Positions 15,902-23,235 of a stretch of 35,675 nt of DNA are shown one piece after another. The stretch comes from an uncultured Oscillospiraceae bacterium (lineage in GTDB: Bacteria; Bacillota; Clostridia; Oscillospirales; Acutalibacteraceae). The notes under the pieces are model-generated. The model ran no database searches. It had not been told where the DNA came from and saw only the letters and a list, made by a program, of their open reading frames with translations. Position 1 is the stretch's first letter. Each line of letters starts with the position of its first letter. A program made the position numbers and the translations under genes. Location of the stretch: NCBI GenBank assembly GCA_902495835.1, contig CABUYS010000001.1, positions 1-35,675 on the forward strand, in the 5' to 3' direction.

Positions 15902-16945
15902 TTATATGTTTTCCAGTGTTTTTGTTGTCTCTGATATATTACCTACTCTTGCGAAAGGTGCAAATATTAAAATGTTCATAAAGTAAGTTATAATTCTCCA
16001 AACAAGTATAGCAGATTTTATTGTACCTTGGGTAAAAAACATTTCAAAAAATACGTAAAAACTTCCTTCTGCTGCTCCCGAACCCCCGGGCAACGGCATA
16101 AAAGACGATACCATTGTTACAAACGCTTGACCGGTTATCATATCAAAAATTTTAGCTCCCGAAAAATTAAAAGCTCTGTAAATTGCATAAGGAATCGCAA
16201 AAATAAAGGTAAGTTGTAAAACCGTGAAAAAACAGGTTGTTATAAGCATTTTCTTATTTTTATACAATTTTTTGTTGCTTTGATGAAAGTGTTCCAATTG
16301 AGCTTTTACTTTATCGGCTTTTTCTGGGGCATTCTTTATTATTTTTATTTTTGATAAAAAGTTAAAGCATCCGTTTATTATTGATGAAGTGAGTTTTTTA
16401 TTAAAAGAAAACATAAATACAAACGTTATAACCAAAGCATGAGATATAAATCCAAAGAGAGCGAGCCCTAACATTGCTCCGCCCATATTTCCCGTAAAAA
16501 TATCCAAATTACAAAGCATGGAAATCAAACTGTAAAAAGTGATGATTGTTTGATATACCAAAAATTTTTGCACTAATGACGAAGATGCTGTACCTGTATC
16601 TACGTTTTGTTTTTTCATGCAATAAAGCTGCATAGGTTGTCCTCCGACCGCTCCCGGTGTTATTACGCTGAAAAACTGTCCTACAGCGGTAGCTTTAAGC
16701 GATTTTTTCATTGTATAGCTTTCGTCGTAATTGTGAGTAAACCTAAATAATATATAAGCATCTATCAGTACATTTAAAAGCTGAAAAGCAACCGCACAAA
16801 AAATCCAATTCCAATTGAATTTTTCAGCATTTGAAATTAAATCCATAAGACCGTTTTCAGAAGTCAGAAAATATATTATAAATCCTATGGGAATTAACAA
16901 AGTCACGATGTTAAAAATAATTTTACCGTTTATTTTCTTTTTCAA
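15902..16945 (-). CDS. YbhN/LPG-synthase-TM-type flippase-like membrane protein (copy A)
   Basis: This is a second member of the same family (PF03706), 347 residues with about eight membrane helices. The central motif is TPGAVGGQPMQ (97-106), and the C-terminal motif PLPGGSGAAEGSF corresponds to PFPGAAGTSENSF in copy B. The start is TTG at 16945, preceded by GGAGG with 6 bases between; the basic beginning KKKINGKII fits a cytoplasmic N-terminus. It is the first gene of the minus-strand trio and has a probable promoter at 16990-17017. The parallel placement with copy B around a glycosyltransferase suggests duplication with retention of two substrate or step specificities (inference). Confidence 0.88.
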   Translation of the reverse strand: MKKKINGKIIFNIVTLLIPIGFIIYFLTSENGLMDLISNAEKFNWNWIFCAVAFQLLNVLIDAYILFRFTHNYDESYTMKKSLKATAVGQFFSVITPGAVGGQPMQLYCMKKQNVDTGTASSSLVQKFLVYQTIITFYSLISMLCNLDIFTGNMGGAMLGLALFGFISHALVITFVFMFSFNKKLTSSIINGCFNFLSKIKIIKNAPEKADKVKAQLEHFHQSNKKLYKNKKMLITTCFFTVLQLTFIFAIPYAIYRAFNFSGAKIFDMITGQAFVTMVSSFMPLPGGSGAAEGSFYVFFEMFFTQGTIKSAILVWRIITYFMNILIFAPFARVGNISETTKTLENI

Positions 16946-16989
16946 ATTTTTCCTCCGTAAATTTATATAAAAAAATATCTTATAAAAAT

Positions 16990-17017
16990 AGAATAACTTT
17001 ATTTGTCATAAAGTCAA
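16990..17017 (-). promoter_or_regulatory. Probable promoter for the flippase-GT2-flippase operon
   Basis: On the minus strand TTGACT (17017-17012) and TATTCT (16995-16990) are 16 bases apart, 45 bases before the TTG start. The -35 is one base off consensus and the -10 matches at four of six positions. Confidence 0.45.
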
Positions 17018-17115
17018 GCTTATATGTCATATTTATTATGTTAAATATTATCACGGGACAAACTTACGGGAATAACATATGTATATGAACTGTTTGACGC
17101 AATTATGTTTTTAAT

Positions 17116-17135
17116 GCGTAGAACGCGGTTATAAT
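17116..17135 (+). promoter_or_regulatory. Possible -10 region with small inverted repeat upstream of murA copy 2
   Basis: TATAAT at 17130-17135 lies 22 bases before the GTG start. Just upstream is GCGT-AGA-ACGC (17116-17126). A TTGACG at 17094 is too far away (30 bases) to be its -35, so promoter strength is uncertain. Confidence 0.35.
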
Positions 17136-17156
17136 TTTCAGAGAGGTGAGCGATGA

Positions 17157-18413
17157 GTGTCAAAACTAATTATTGAAGGTTCTAGGCGTTTAGGAGGAGA
17201 AATAAAAGTTCAGGGAGCGAAAAACAGTATCTTACCGATTTTGGCGGCAAGTATAATGTGTAAGGGCGAATGTGTAATAAAAAATTGTCCCGAAATTTCT
17301 GATGTTGAAGTCACAAGTAAAATTCTTACTTATCTCGGATGTGACGTTTCTTTTGAGGATGGAACATTTGTTGTAAATTCTTCCGGTATTTCCAAAAATG
17401 ACATACCGGATTTTTTGATGAGAGAAATGAGATCATCAATAATATTTTTGGGTTCTCTTCTCGGTGCTGTCGGAGAAGCAAAACTTTCTTTGCCCGGAGG
17501 ATGCGAATTAGGGCCTCGTCCCATTGATTTGCATTTGGATGGATTAAGACAAATGGGTTTGAGAATAAGAGAAAGTCACGGACGGTTGGAGTGCGATACA
17601 GGAAATGGTTTAACAGGATGCAACATAGCTTTGTCATTCCCGAGCGTCGGAGCTACGGAAAACATTATTCTTGCCGCAGCTACCGCAAGAGGTACAACTA
17701 TAATTACAAATACGGCCAAAGAACCTGAAATTATTGACCTTATAAACTTTTTAAACAAATGTGGAGCAAAAATAAAGTATTCCCATGATGGTACTATTGT
17801 AATTGAAGGTGTAAAAAATCTTCACGGAACAGAGCATAGCGTAATTCCCGACCGAATTGCGGCAGTAACATACATGGCAGCTGCAGCTTCAACAGCAAGC
17901 AGTCTTGTAATTCAAAACGTTATAGAGGATAATATAAGTTCAGTGATACCTGTTTTTGAAGAAGCTGGGTGTATAATAAGAAATATCGGTAAAAACACGA
18001 TAAAAATCGATTCTCCCGCAAGGCCTTACTTTAACAGGCTTATCAGAACAATGCCGTATCCGGGATTTCCTACAGATGCACAGGCTCCTGTTATGGCTAT
18101 GACAACGATTGCTGATGGAACAAGTGTTTTTGTTGAAAATATTTTTTCAAACAGATATAAACACGTCGGCGAACTTTTAAGGCTCGGAGCTGACATAAAA
18201 GTTGAAGATAAAGTAGCAGTTGTGGAAGGCGTTAAAAGACTTTCGGGAGCAAAAATAACAGCAACTGATTTACGCGGTGCTGCAGCTCTTATAGTAGCAG
18301 GACTCGGAGCAGAAGGAATTACCGAGATTTCAGGTCTTAAACACATAGACCGAGGATATGAAAAAATAGAAGAAAATTTATGCAGAATAGGCGCTTCGGT
18401 AAAAAGAGTATGA
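17157..18413 (+). CDS. murA: UDP-N-acetylglucosamine 1-carboxyvinyltransferase MurA (copy 2)
   Basis: This is a second enolpyruvyl-UDP-GlcNAc synthase of 418 residues. The active-site set is complete: Lys22 (GAKNSIL), Cys116 in PGGCELG, and Arg121, with PGFPTDAQAP and DLRGAAALIVAGLGA further on. Both paralogues therefore look active. The start is GTG at 17157, 8 bases after GAGGTG; the ATG 4 bases earlier is in another frame and stops after seven codons. The ftsQ ribosome site overlaps this gene's stop codon, so murA and ftsQ are probably one unit, a common pairing in clostridial division and cell-wall clusters. Which copy is MurAA-like and which MurAB-like would need a tree. Confidence 0.97.
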   Translation: MSKLIIEGSRRLGGEIKVQGAKNSILPILAASIMCKGECVIKNCPEISDVEVTSKILTYLGCDVSFEDGTFVVNSSGISKNDIPDFLMREMRSSIIFLGSLLGAVGEAKLSLPGGCELGPRPIDLHLDGLRQMGLRIRESHGRLECDTGNGLTGCNIALSFPSVGATENIILAAATARGTTIITNTAKEPEIIDLINFLNKCGAKIKYSHDGTIVIEGVKNLHGTEHSVIPDRIAAVTYMAAAASTASSLVIQNVIEDNISSVIPVFEEAGCIIRNIGKNTIKIDSPARPYFNRLIRTMPYPGFPTDAQAPVMAMTTIADGTSVFVENIFSNRYKHVGELLRLGADIKVEDKVAVVEGVKRLSGAKITATDLRGAAALIVAGLGAEGITEISGLKHIDRGYEKIEENLCRIGASVKRV

Positions 18414-18425
18414 GGTGAAATTTTT

Positions 18426-19238
18426 TTGAATAAAAAAATAAAAGAAAAAAGAAGTAAAAAAATTTTAAATAAGCGAAGAAAAAAGCTTAAAAGAGTCAAA
18501 GCGATGAAGCTTTGGATAAGAAGATTTAATCTTATTTTTTTGTGCCTCTTCGTTTTGTCTTTTTTTTGTTTTGTGATTTATTTTGTTCTTTCCAAATTTT
18601 TGATTGTAAAAAATATTTCGGTAAAAGGAAGTAATTTGTACAGCGATTCTGAAATAATAAATTCAAGCGGAATAAAAGTAAATGACAGTATTTTATTTTT
18701 AAATACGACGCAGTCAGAAAAAAATATATTTTGCAGTCTTGCATATGCGGAAAAAATAAGGATAAAAAAGCAGATACCAAATAAAATAGAAATCTCCGTT
18801 GAAGACGCAGAACCGTTGTATCTTACCGAAATAGAAGGGCAATACGTTACCGTAAGTAAAAACGGAAAACTTCTTGAAAAACGCAGTGAGATTTCACCTG
18901 AAATCGTTTGCGTAATCAGTGAAGATATTTTTATTGACGAAGATAAAAAAATAGGATACAAAAATTCCGATACGGAAAAATTAATACCTGAAATTATTGA
19001 AGCGTTTAAAAATAAAGGACTTAATCTTATAAAGCAGATAAATTTATCAGATAAAGATAACATTACCGTAAACTATGACGAAAGAATAAGTATTTTACTG
19101 GGCTGCTCTGATGATATTGATTATAAAGTTTTGACTGCCAAAGAAATAATATCAAATAAAATAGGTGTAAACGAAAAAGGCGTTTTGGATTTGAAAAATC
19201 TCAAACAGGAAAATCGTTCGTATTTCTACGAAAATTAA
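18426..19238 (+). CDS. ftsQ: Cell division protein FtsQ/DivIB
   Basis: This bitopic divisome protein links FtsL/DivIC to the septal synthase and helps regulate septal wall synthesis. A strongly basic cytoplasmic tail of about 35 residues precedes one membrane helix (about 36-58). A POTRA domain follows, beginning FLIVKNISVKGSNLYS and running to the PNKIEISVEDAEPLYL segment. The rest is the FtsQ beta domain. The length of 270 residues is typical of Gram-positive DivIB. The TTG start at 18426 lies 8 bases after GAGGTG, which itself overlaps the murA stop, so the two are transcribed and possibly translated together. No ftsA or ftsZ follows. Confidence 0.9.
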   Translation: MNKKIKEKRSKKILNKRRKKLKRVKAMKLWIRRFNLIFLCLFVLSFFCFVIYFVLSKFLIVKNISVKGSNLYSDSEIINSSGIKVNDSILFLNTTQSEKNIFCSLAYAEKIRIKKQIPNKIEISVEDAEPLYLTEIEGQYVTVSKNGKLLEKRSEISPEIVCVISEDIFIDEDKKIGYKNSDTEKLIPEIIEAFKNKGLNLIKQINLSDKDNITVNYDERISILLGCSDDIDYKVLTAKEIISNKIGVNEKGVLDLKNLKQENRSYFYEN

Positions 19239-19381
19239 GCAAAATTTTTTAGGAATAAAATTGAATCAAATATTTATTTTTTACATAATTTGTGATTTAA
19301 TATTATATATAAAACGGTATAGAAGGGGAAATTAAAATTTTTGGTTTAGACGAAAAAATTTCGGACTATTCTTCAAAAGCC

Positions 19382-20581
19382 ATGAATATGTGCGAAGAAA
19401 GGTTTAAAGAAATAGAAAAAATAAAGGAGTATAATCAGCAAAAAGTTTTAAAATCTTTTATTGAGTGCGAGATAAGTGAAAGTCATTTTAACGGTACTAC
19501 GGGCTATGGATATAATGACCGCGGACGAGAAAAATTAGAAGAACTTTTTTCAAATATTTTTAAAACCGAAGATGCTCTTGTAAGGCATAATTTTGTGAGC
19601 GGAACGCATACATTAACAACTGCATTGTTTGGGATACTAAGACCTGGTGACAGCTTTCTAAGCGTTACGGGAAAGCCTTATGATACGCTTGAAGATGTAA
19701 TTGGCTCTTTAGATAAAAATCAGGGTTCGCTTTACAATTTTGGAATAAATTTTGAATATGTCGACTTTGAAAAAGATAAAGAAAAGTATTTTAACAGCAT
19801 TAAAGCTAAGCTTTCGGAAAAAATTTTCAAAATGGTTTATATACAGCGTTCGAGAGGATACTCGTTAAGGGACTCTCTTAGTGTTTCGCAAATTAAAGAT
19901 ATAGTTTTGCTTGTAAAAAACATAAATCCGGAAATAATTGTTATGGTTGACAATTGTTACGGAGAATTTGTTGAAAAGCAAGAGCCTTCCGAAGTTGAAG
20001 CGGATTTAATTGCCGGTTCTCTTATTAAGAATCCCGGAGGAGCAATATCGCCCACAGGAGGGTATATTGCCGGAAGAAAAGATTTGATAGATTTGTGTTC
20101 TTATCGTTTGACAGCCCCCGGAATAGGAAAAGAAGTGGGTGCAACTTTAGGAACAAACCGAGAGCTTTTCATGGGTATCTTTAATGCTCCGAATGTTGTC
20201 GCAGAGTCTCTTAAAACCGCAGTTTTTGCTTCAGCATTATTTGAAATTTTGGGGTATGAGGTTTATCCGAAGTTTAACGAAAATCGTTGTGATATTGTTC
20301 AATCGATAGTTCTTAAAAGCCCTCAAAATCTTATAAATTTTTGCAAAGGTATTCAAGAAGGTTCGCCTATTGATTCTTTTGTTTCTCCCGAACCGTGGGA
20401 AATGCCCGGATATGAAAGCAAAGTAATTATGGCTGCGGGTACTTTTATTTCAGGTTCTTCCATAGAGCTTTCTGCCGACGGTCCTTTACGCGAACCGTAT
20501 ACTGTTTGGCTTCAGGGAGGAACAAATTTCTACGCTTCAAAGATAGGAATTATGAAAGCTGCTCAAAGAATACTGTACTAA
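19382..20581 (+). CDS. Aluminium-resistance family PLP enzyme (YnbB-type, methionine gamma-lyase-related)
   Basis: This is a fold-type I PLP enzyme of the aluminium-resistance/Met_gamma_lyase family (Pfam PF06838). Hallmarks are TGYGYNDRGREKLE, GTHTLTTALFGILRPGD, 'GKPYDTLEDVIG', VDNCYGEF (PLP-ring Asp) and GSLIKNPGG, whose Lys should bind PLP. The physiological reaction is not settled for the family. The listed start is the first ATG, but it has no ribosome site. Family-like sequence continues in frame upstream (FGLDEKISDYSS), and AAGGGG at 19323-19328 is placed for an ATT at 19337. The real protein probably begins there and is 15 residues longer. It lies between ftsQ and yabP. Weak promoter-like boxes TTTACA (19280) and TATATA (19304) lie upstream. 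Confidence 0.93.
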   Translation: MNMCEERFKEIEKIKEYNQQKVLKSFIECEISESHFNGTTGYGYNDRGREKLEELFSNIFKTEDALVRHNFVSGTHTLTTALFGILRPGDSFLSVTGKPYDTLEDVIGSLDKNQGSLYNFGINFEYVDFEKDKEKYFNSIKAKLSEKIFKMVYIQRSRGYSLRDSLSVSQIKDIVLLVKNINPEIIVMVDNCYGEFVEKQEPSEVEADLIAGSLIKNPGGAISPTGGYIAGRKDLIDLCSYRLTAPGIGKEVGATLGTNRELFMGIFNAPNVVAESLKTAVFASALFEILGYEVYPKFNENRCDIVQSIVLKSPQNLINFCKGIQEGSPIDSFVSPEPWEMPGYESKVIMAAGTFISGSSIELSADGPLREPYTVWLQGGTNFYASKIGIMKAAQRILY

Positions 20582-20644
20582 TTGTGATTCGTATCATCAT
20601 ACACATTAAAATAAGTGAAAATTTTGTGAATAGGAGTTATGTGT

Positions 20645-20938
20645 ATGATAAAAGAAGAATGCACGAAATCATCATCAAAAATGCCTCATTGTCTTAATCT
20701 TGATAACAGAAAAAAGCTTTCCATAAGCGGTGTTTCCGAAGTGGACAGTTATGATGACAGATCTGTTATTCTTTATACGGATATGGGGGAACTGACTGTC
20801 AAAGGTGAAAATTTGAACATAAAGAAACTTAACCTTGAAATTGGAGAACTTGAAATTACAGGGAGAATTTCTTCGCTTAACTACGTAGATAAAAATTTTG
20901 ATTCATGCGGCGGATTTTTCTCAAAAATTTTTAAGTAA
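20645..20938 (+). CDS. yabP: Sporulation protein YabP
   Basis: YabP is a small protein needed for normal spore development and made in the mother cell in Bacillus subtilis. The core 'KLSISGVSEVDSYDDRSV' followed by YTDMGELTVKGENLNIKKL and LEIGELEITGRI matches the family closely, and the length of 97 residues is normal. ATGs at 20639 and 20645 are both in frame. The ribosome site AGGAG (20632-20636) is only 2 bases from the first and 8 from the second, so 20645 is preferred. The yabQ gene follows 20 bases later, the usual order. A CATACAC sequence upstream (20598) recalls a sigma-E -10, but no -35 is convincing. Confidence 0.93.
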   Translation: MIKEECTKSSSKMPHCLNLDNRKKLSISGVSEVDSYDDRSVILYTDMGELTVKGENLNIKKLNLEIGELEITGRISSLNYVDKNFDSCGGFFSKIFK

Positions 20939-20958
20939 AAAGTAAAGGTGAAAGTTTT

Positions 20959-21336
20959 ATGAATGATGTTCTTGTTTCGCAGGTTTTGATTTTTTTCTAT
21001 TCATGTTTGCTTGGTATGGGACTTGGTGTGCTTTATGATTTGTTCAGAATATTTCGCATGATGATAAATCCGCACTATATCGGCATATTTATACAGGATG
21101 TGGTTTATTTTATAATAAGCGGAATAGTGACCTTTTTGTTTGTTTTGGGACTTAATAGAGGAGAGGCAAGGTTTTATATTTTGGCAGGAGAAGGTTTGGG
21201 GTGGATAGGCTATCATTTAACCATAGGAGAAATCATTTACAGGAGTTCCGAAAAAATAGTATTGTATTTTAATAAAATAATAAGTAATTTTGTTAATAAA
21301 ATAAAAATTAAGATAAAATCCAAAGACAATAATTGA
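20959..21336 (+). CDS. yabQ: Spore cortex biosynthesis protein YabQ
   Basis: YabQ is a small integral membrane protein required for spore cortex formation in Bacillus subtilis. The N-terminal half has the family pattern 'FFYSCLLGMGLGVLYDLFRI' in the first helix, then further hydrophobic segments at about residues 40-60 and 68-85 with GEGLGWIGYHLTIG. A lysine-rich tail ends the protein. The length is 125 residues. The ribosome site AAAGGTG precedes the ATG. It follows yabP by 20 bases. Its TGA stop lies inside the -35 box of the next promoter, so the sporulation pair and the division gene downstream are separated transcriptionally. Confidence 0.92.
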   Translation: MNDVLVSQVLIFFYSCLLGMGLGVLYDLFRIFRMMINPHYIGIFIQDVVYFIISGIVTFLFVLGLNRGEARFYILAGEGLGWIGYHLTIGEIIYRSSEKIVLYFNKIISNFVNKIKIKIKSKDNN

Positions 21337-21361
21337 CATTTTTCATGTTGTAACATATAAT
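21333..21361 (+). promoter_or_regulatory. Consensus sigma-A promoter for divIC-yabR
   Basis: TTGACA (21333-21338), exactly 17 bases, then TATAAT (21356-21361): both hexamers and the spacing are perfect consensus. The spacer holds ATGTT-GT-AACAT (21345-21356), a possible operator. The -35 overlaps the yabQ stop codon. Confidence 0.8.
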
Positions 21362-21374
21362 AATTTTATGATTT

Positions 21375-21402
21375 GAACATAAAATTCGAAAAATTTATGT
21401 TC
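21375..21402 (+). promoter_or_regulatory. 9-bp inverted repeat in the divIC leader
   Basis: GAACATAAA (21375-21383) and TTTATGTTC (21394-21402) are perfect inverted copies around a 10-base loop, at the expected 5' end of the divIC transcript. TTTTATG at 21364-21370 could pair with the first arm instead. It is either an mRNA 5' hairpin or a protein-binding site; function is unproven. Confidence 0.45.
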
Positions 21403-21455
21403 CGTAGTTAAAATCACGGATGTTAAAAATTTTTGTTGTAAAAGGGAACGAATAT

Positions 21456-21725
21456 GTGAAGATGAAATTTACTGTAAGAAAAGGCAAAAAAACGGTATTT
21501 AAACTTTTGCTTGCGTTTGTTGTTGCGTATTTGGTGTTTTTGTTTATCAATCAGCAGGTAAAAATAAAAATCAAAAGCGATGAATTGGACAGACTTAATC
21601 AGCAAATTGTTGCTGAAAAAGATAAAACTCATAATATAAAAAATAAGATAAAAGATGCTGTTGAACTTGAAAATTCCGAAGTTGGTAAACCCAGCAAAAG
21701 GGTTTTTGAAAACGTTGCCGAATAA
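21456..21725 (+). CDS. divIC: Septum formation initiator DivIC/FtsB family protein
   Basis: This is a small bitopic divisome protein that partners FtsL and FtsQ/DivIB. A basic N-terminus (KFTVRKGKKTVF) leads into one membrane helix (about residues 17-34), followed by a coiled coil (SDELDRLNQQIVAEKDKTHNIKNKI) and the typical C-terminal acidic segment. An ATG at 21420 is also in frame but lacks a ribosome site. AAAGGGA (21441-21447) is 8 bases before the GTG at 21456, which gives an 89-residue protein and is preferred. The yabP-yabQ-divIC-yabR order matches Bacillus subtilis. A perfect consensus promoter and a leader inverted repeat precede it, consistent with strong vegetative expression independent of sporulation. 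Confidence 0.88.
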   Translation: MKMKFTVRKGKKTVFKLLLAFVVAYLVFLFINQQVKIKIKSDELDRLNQQIVAEKDKTHNIKNKIKDAVELENSEVGKPSKRVFENVAE

Positions 21726-21767
21726 TAAATTAAAATATTTAAATTTTAGGGAGGAATCATATTTTTT

Positions 21768-22229
21768 ATGGGATTTCAAATAGGGGATATAGTTGAAGGT
21801 AAAGTGACCGGAATTACTAAATTTGGGGCTTTTGTAGAGATTGAAGAAAATGTTGTTGGATTGGTTCACATTTCCGAGGTGTCCAATATTTTTGTAACAG
21901 AAGTAGGAAATTTCGTGCAGATAGGACAAACTGTTAAGGTCAAAGTTTTGAGAAAAAATGATAACGGTAAAATAGAACTTTCTATGAAGCAAGCTGTGCC
22001 TAATTCTCAAGCAGAAACACCGAATCGTTCTAGCAGAGATTTTGCTTCAAGAAAAGGATCGTTTGGAGGTTATAATAAAAATTCTTCTTCTGATAGTAAA
22101 TCTAATTCTAATAAATTCGAAGAGATGATGTCCAGTTTTATGAAAAAGAGCGGTGAGAAATTAGCCGGTATTGAACGAGTGACAAGGTCAACAAAGCGTA
22201 GCAATTCCGCACGCAGAGGCAATATTTAA
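21768..22229 (+). CDS. yabR: S1 RNA-binding domain protein YabR
   Basis: A single S1 domain occupies residues 1-75: IGDIVEGKVTGITKFGAFVEI, then GLVHISEVS and VKVKVLRKNDNGKIELSMKQA. This is the general-stress-protein-13/YabR type. The C-terminal half is Ser/Asn/Arg-rich and low complexity, ending in a basic tail (STKRSNSARRG), probably disordered and RNA-binding. There are 153 residues. In Bacillus the family is connected with ribosome-associated RNA binding, but the exact role is unclear. The GGGAGG site is about 13 bases from the ATG, somewhat far. It is the last gene before a terminator, 42 bases after divIC. Confidence 0.92.
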   Translation: MGFQIGDIVEGKVTGITKFGAFVEIEENVVGLVHISEVSNIFVTEVGNFVQIGQTVKVKVLRKNDNGKIELSMKQAVPNSQAETPNRSSRDFASRKGSFGGYNKNSSSDSKSNSNKFEEMMSSFMKKSGEKLAGIERVTRSTKRSNSARRGNI

Positions 22230-22249
22230 TATTTTTATTTACAGTGTAT

Positions 22250-22296
22250 CAGAGTCACGGTCTTGCATAATTGCATTACCATGACTTTGTGTTTTT
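22250..22296 (+). terminator. Rho-independent terminator after yabR
   Basis: An imperfect stem of about 12 bp pairs 22250-22261 (CAGAGTCACGGT) with 22278-22289 (ACCATGACTTTG), with one mismatch and one G-U pair. The loop itself contains GCATAATTGC. A T-rich run (TGTGTTTTT) follows. It ends the yabP-yabR region before dapF. Confidence 0.6.
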
Positions 22297-22328
22297 GCGT
22301 TAAAATATGACTTTAAATTGTTAAACCC

Positions 22329-22357
22329 TTGTAATTGATTTGCATTTAATATAAAAT
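22329..22357 (+). promoter_or_regulatory. Probable promoter for dapF-pyrG-dapL and the downstream run
   Basis: TTGTAA (22329-22334), 17 bases, TAAAAT (22352-22357), ending 35 bases before the dapF ATG. Each hexamer deviates somewhat from consensus. No other good promoter is visible between the yabR terminator and dapF. Confidence 0.45.
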
Positions 22358-22392
22358 AAAGTCTTATGGATAAGAAATCTCGGGAGGCCGTT

Positions 22393-23235
22393 ATGAAAAT
22401 TAAATTTACCAAAATGCATGGGTGCGGAAACGATTATGTTTATATAGATTGTTTCGACCGCGTAATTGATAATCCACAAAAATTAAGTATGATTTTGTCA
22501 GACAGACGCTACGGGATAGGAGGAGACGGAATAATTTTGATTTGTGCATCAGATAAAGCTGATGCCAAAATGAGAATTTTCAATAAAGACGGAAGCGAAG
22601 GAAAAATGTGCGGTAACGGTATACGGTGCGTCGCAAAATATCTTTGGGATTCCGGAAAAGTAAAAAGTAAAGAAAACATAAAAATAGAAACTTTGAGCGG
22701 AGTAAAAACTTTGGAAATACTTAGCGATTCGGGAAATGAATCCGTTATAAAAGTTGATATGGGAAAAGCTGATTTAAATTCAAATAATATTCCCATGATT
22801 TTTGAAAAAGAAAAAGTTATTAATGAGCCTATTACTGTGAACACGGAGAATTACAATATCACATGTGTATCTATGGGAAATCCTCATTGCGTTATATTTT
22901 GCGATGAAGTTTATTCCGCAAAAGTAAAGGAAATTGGTTCTAAACTTTCTTCTCATCGAATTTTTCCCGAAGGCGTTAATGTGGAATTCGTAAGTGAATC
23001 AGATTCAAATAATTTGATAATGAGAGTATGGGAACGTGGAAGCGGAGAAACTCTTGCCTGCGGGAGCGGAGCGTGTGCCAGTGTCGTTGCGGCAGCAGAA
23101 AATGGTCTTTGCAAAAAAGGCGAGGATATAACTGTTCACTTGCGTGGCGGAAAATTAGTTGTTAATTATTCAGACAGCGGAGTTTTTTTAACAGGAAATG
23201 CAGTAAAAGTTTTTGAAGGAGAAATTGAAGTATGA
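22393..23235 (+). CDS. dapF: Diaminopimelate epimerase DapF
   Basis: DapF interconverts LL- and meso-diaminopimelate, supplying meso-DAP for peptidoglycan and the lysine precursor. It is cofactor-independent and uses two cysteines. The first is in [10 protein letters not shown], the second in [10 protein letters not shown]; both are present. The N-terminus [19 protein letters not shown] fits the family. An ATG at 22366 is also in frame but lacks a ribosome site, whereas GGGAGG stands directly upstream of 22393, which gives 280 residues. The stop overlaps pyrG by 4 bases (ATGA). Its partner DapL, which makes the LL-DAP substrate, is two genes downstream. Confidence 0.97.
   Translation: MKIKFTKMHGCGNDYVYIDCFDRVIDNPQKLSMILSDRRYGIGGDGIILICASDKADAKMRIFNKDGSEGKMCGNGIRCVAKYLWDSGKVKSKENIKIETLSGVKTLEILSDSGNESVIKVDMGKADLNSNNIPMIFEKEKVINEPITVNTENYNITCVSMGNPHCVIFCDEVYSAKVKEIGSKLSSHRIFPEGVNVEFVSESDSNNLIMRVWERGSGETLACGSGACASVVAAAENGLCKKGEDITVHLRGGKLVVNYSDSGVFLTGNAVKVFEGEIEV

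Noticed and set aside
17094..17099. TTGACG as the -35 of the murA copy 2 promoter
   Set aside because: It is 30 bases from the nearest TATAAT; the element at 17 bases (CGTAGA) is not a -10.
18026..18499. Minus-strand reading frame of 157 codons across murA copy 2 and ftsQ
   Set aside because: It lies opposite conserved murA sequence, spans two real genes, and has no promoter or ribosome site.
20598..20606. CATACACAT as a sigma-E -10 box for yabP
   Set aside because: Only the -10 part resembles the consensus; no suitable -35 was found at 13-15 bases upstream.
21423..22010. Minus-strand reading frame of 195 codons opposite divIC and yabR
   Set aside because: Its Phe/Tyr/Asn-rich composition is what AT-rich antisense sequence gives; both plus-strand genes are well supported.
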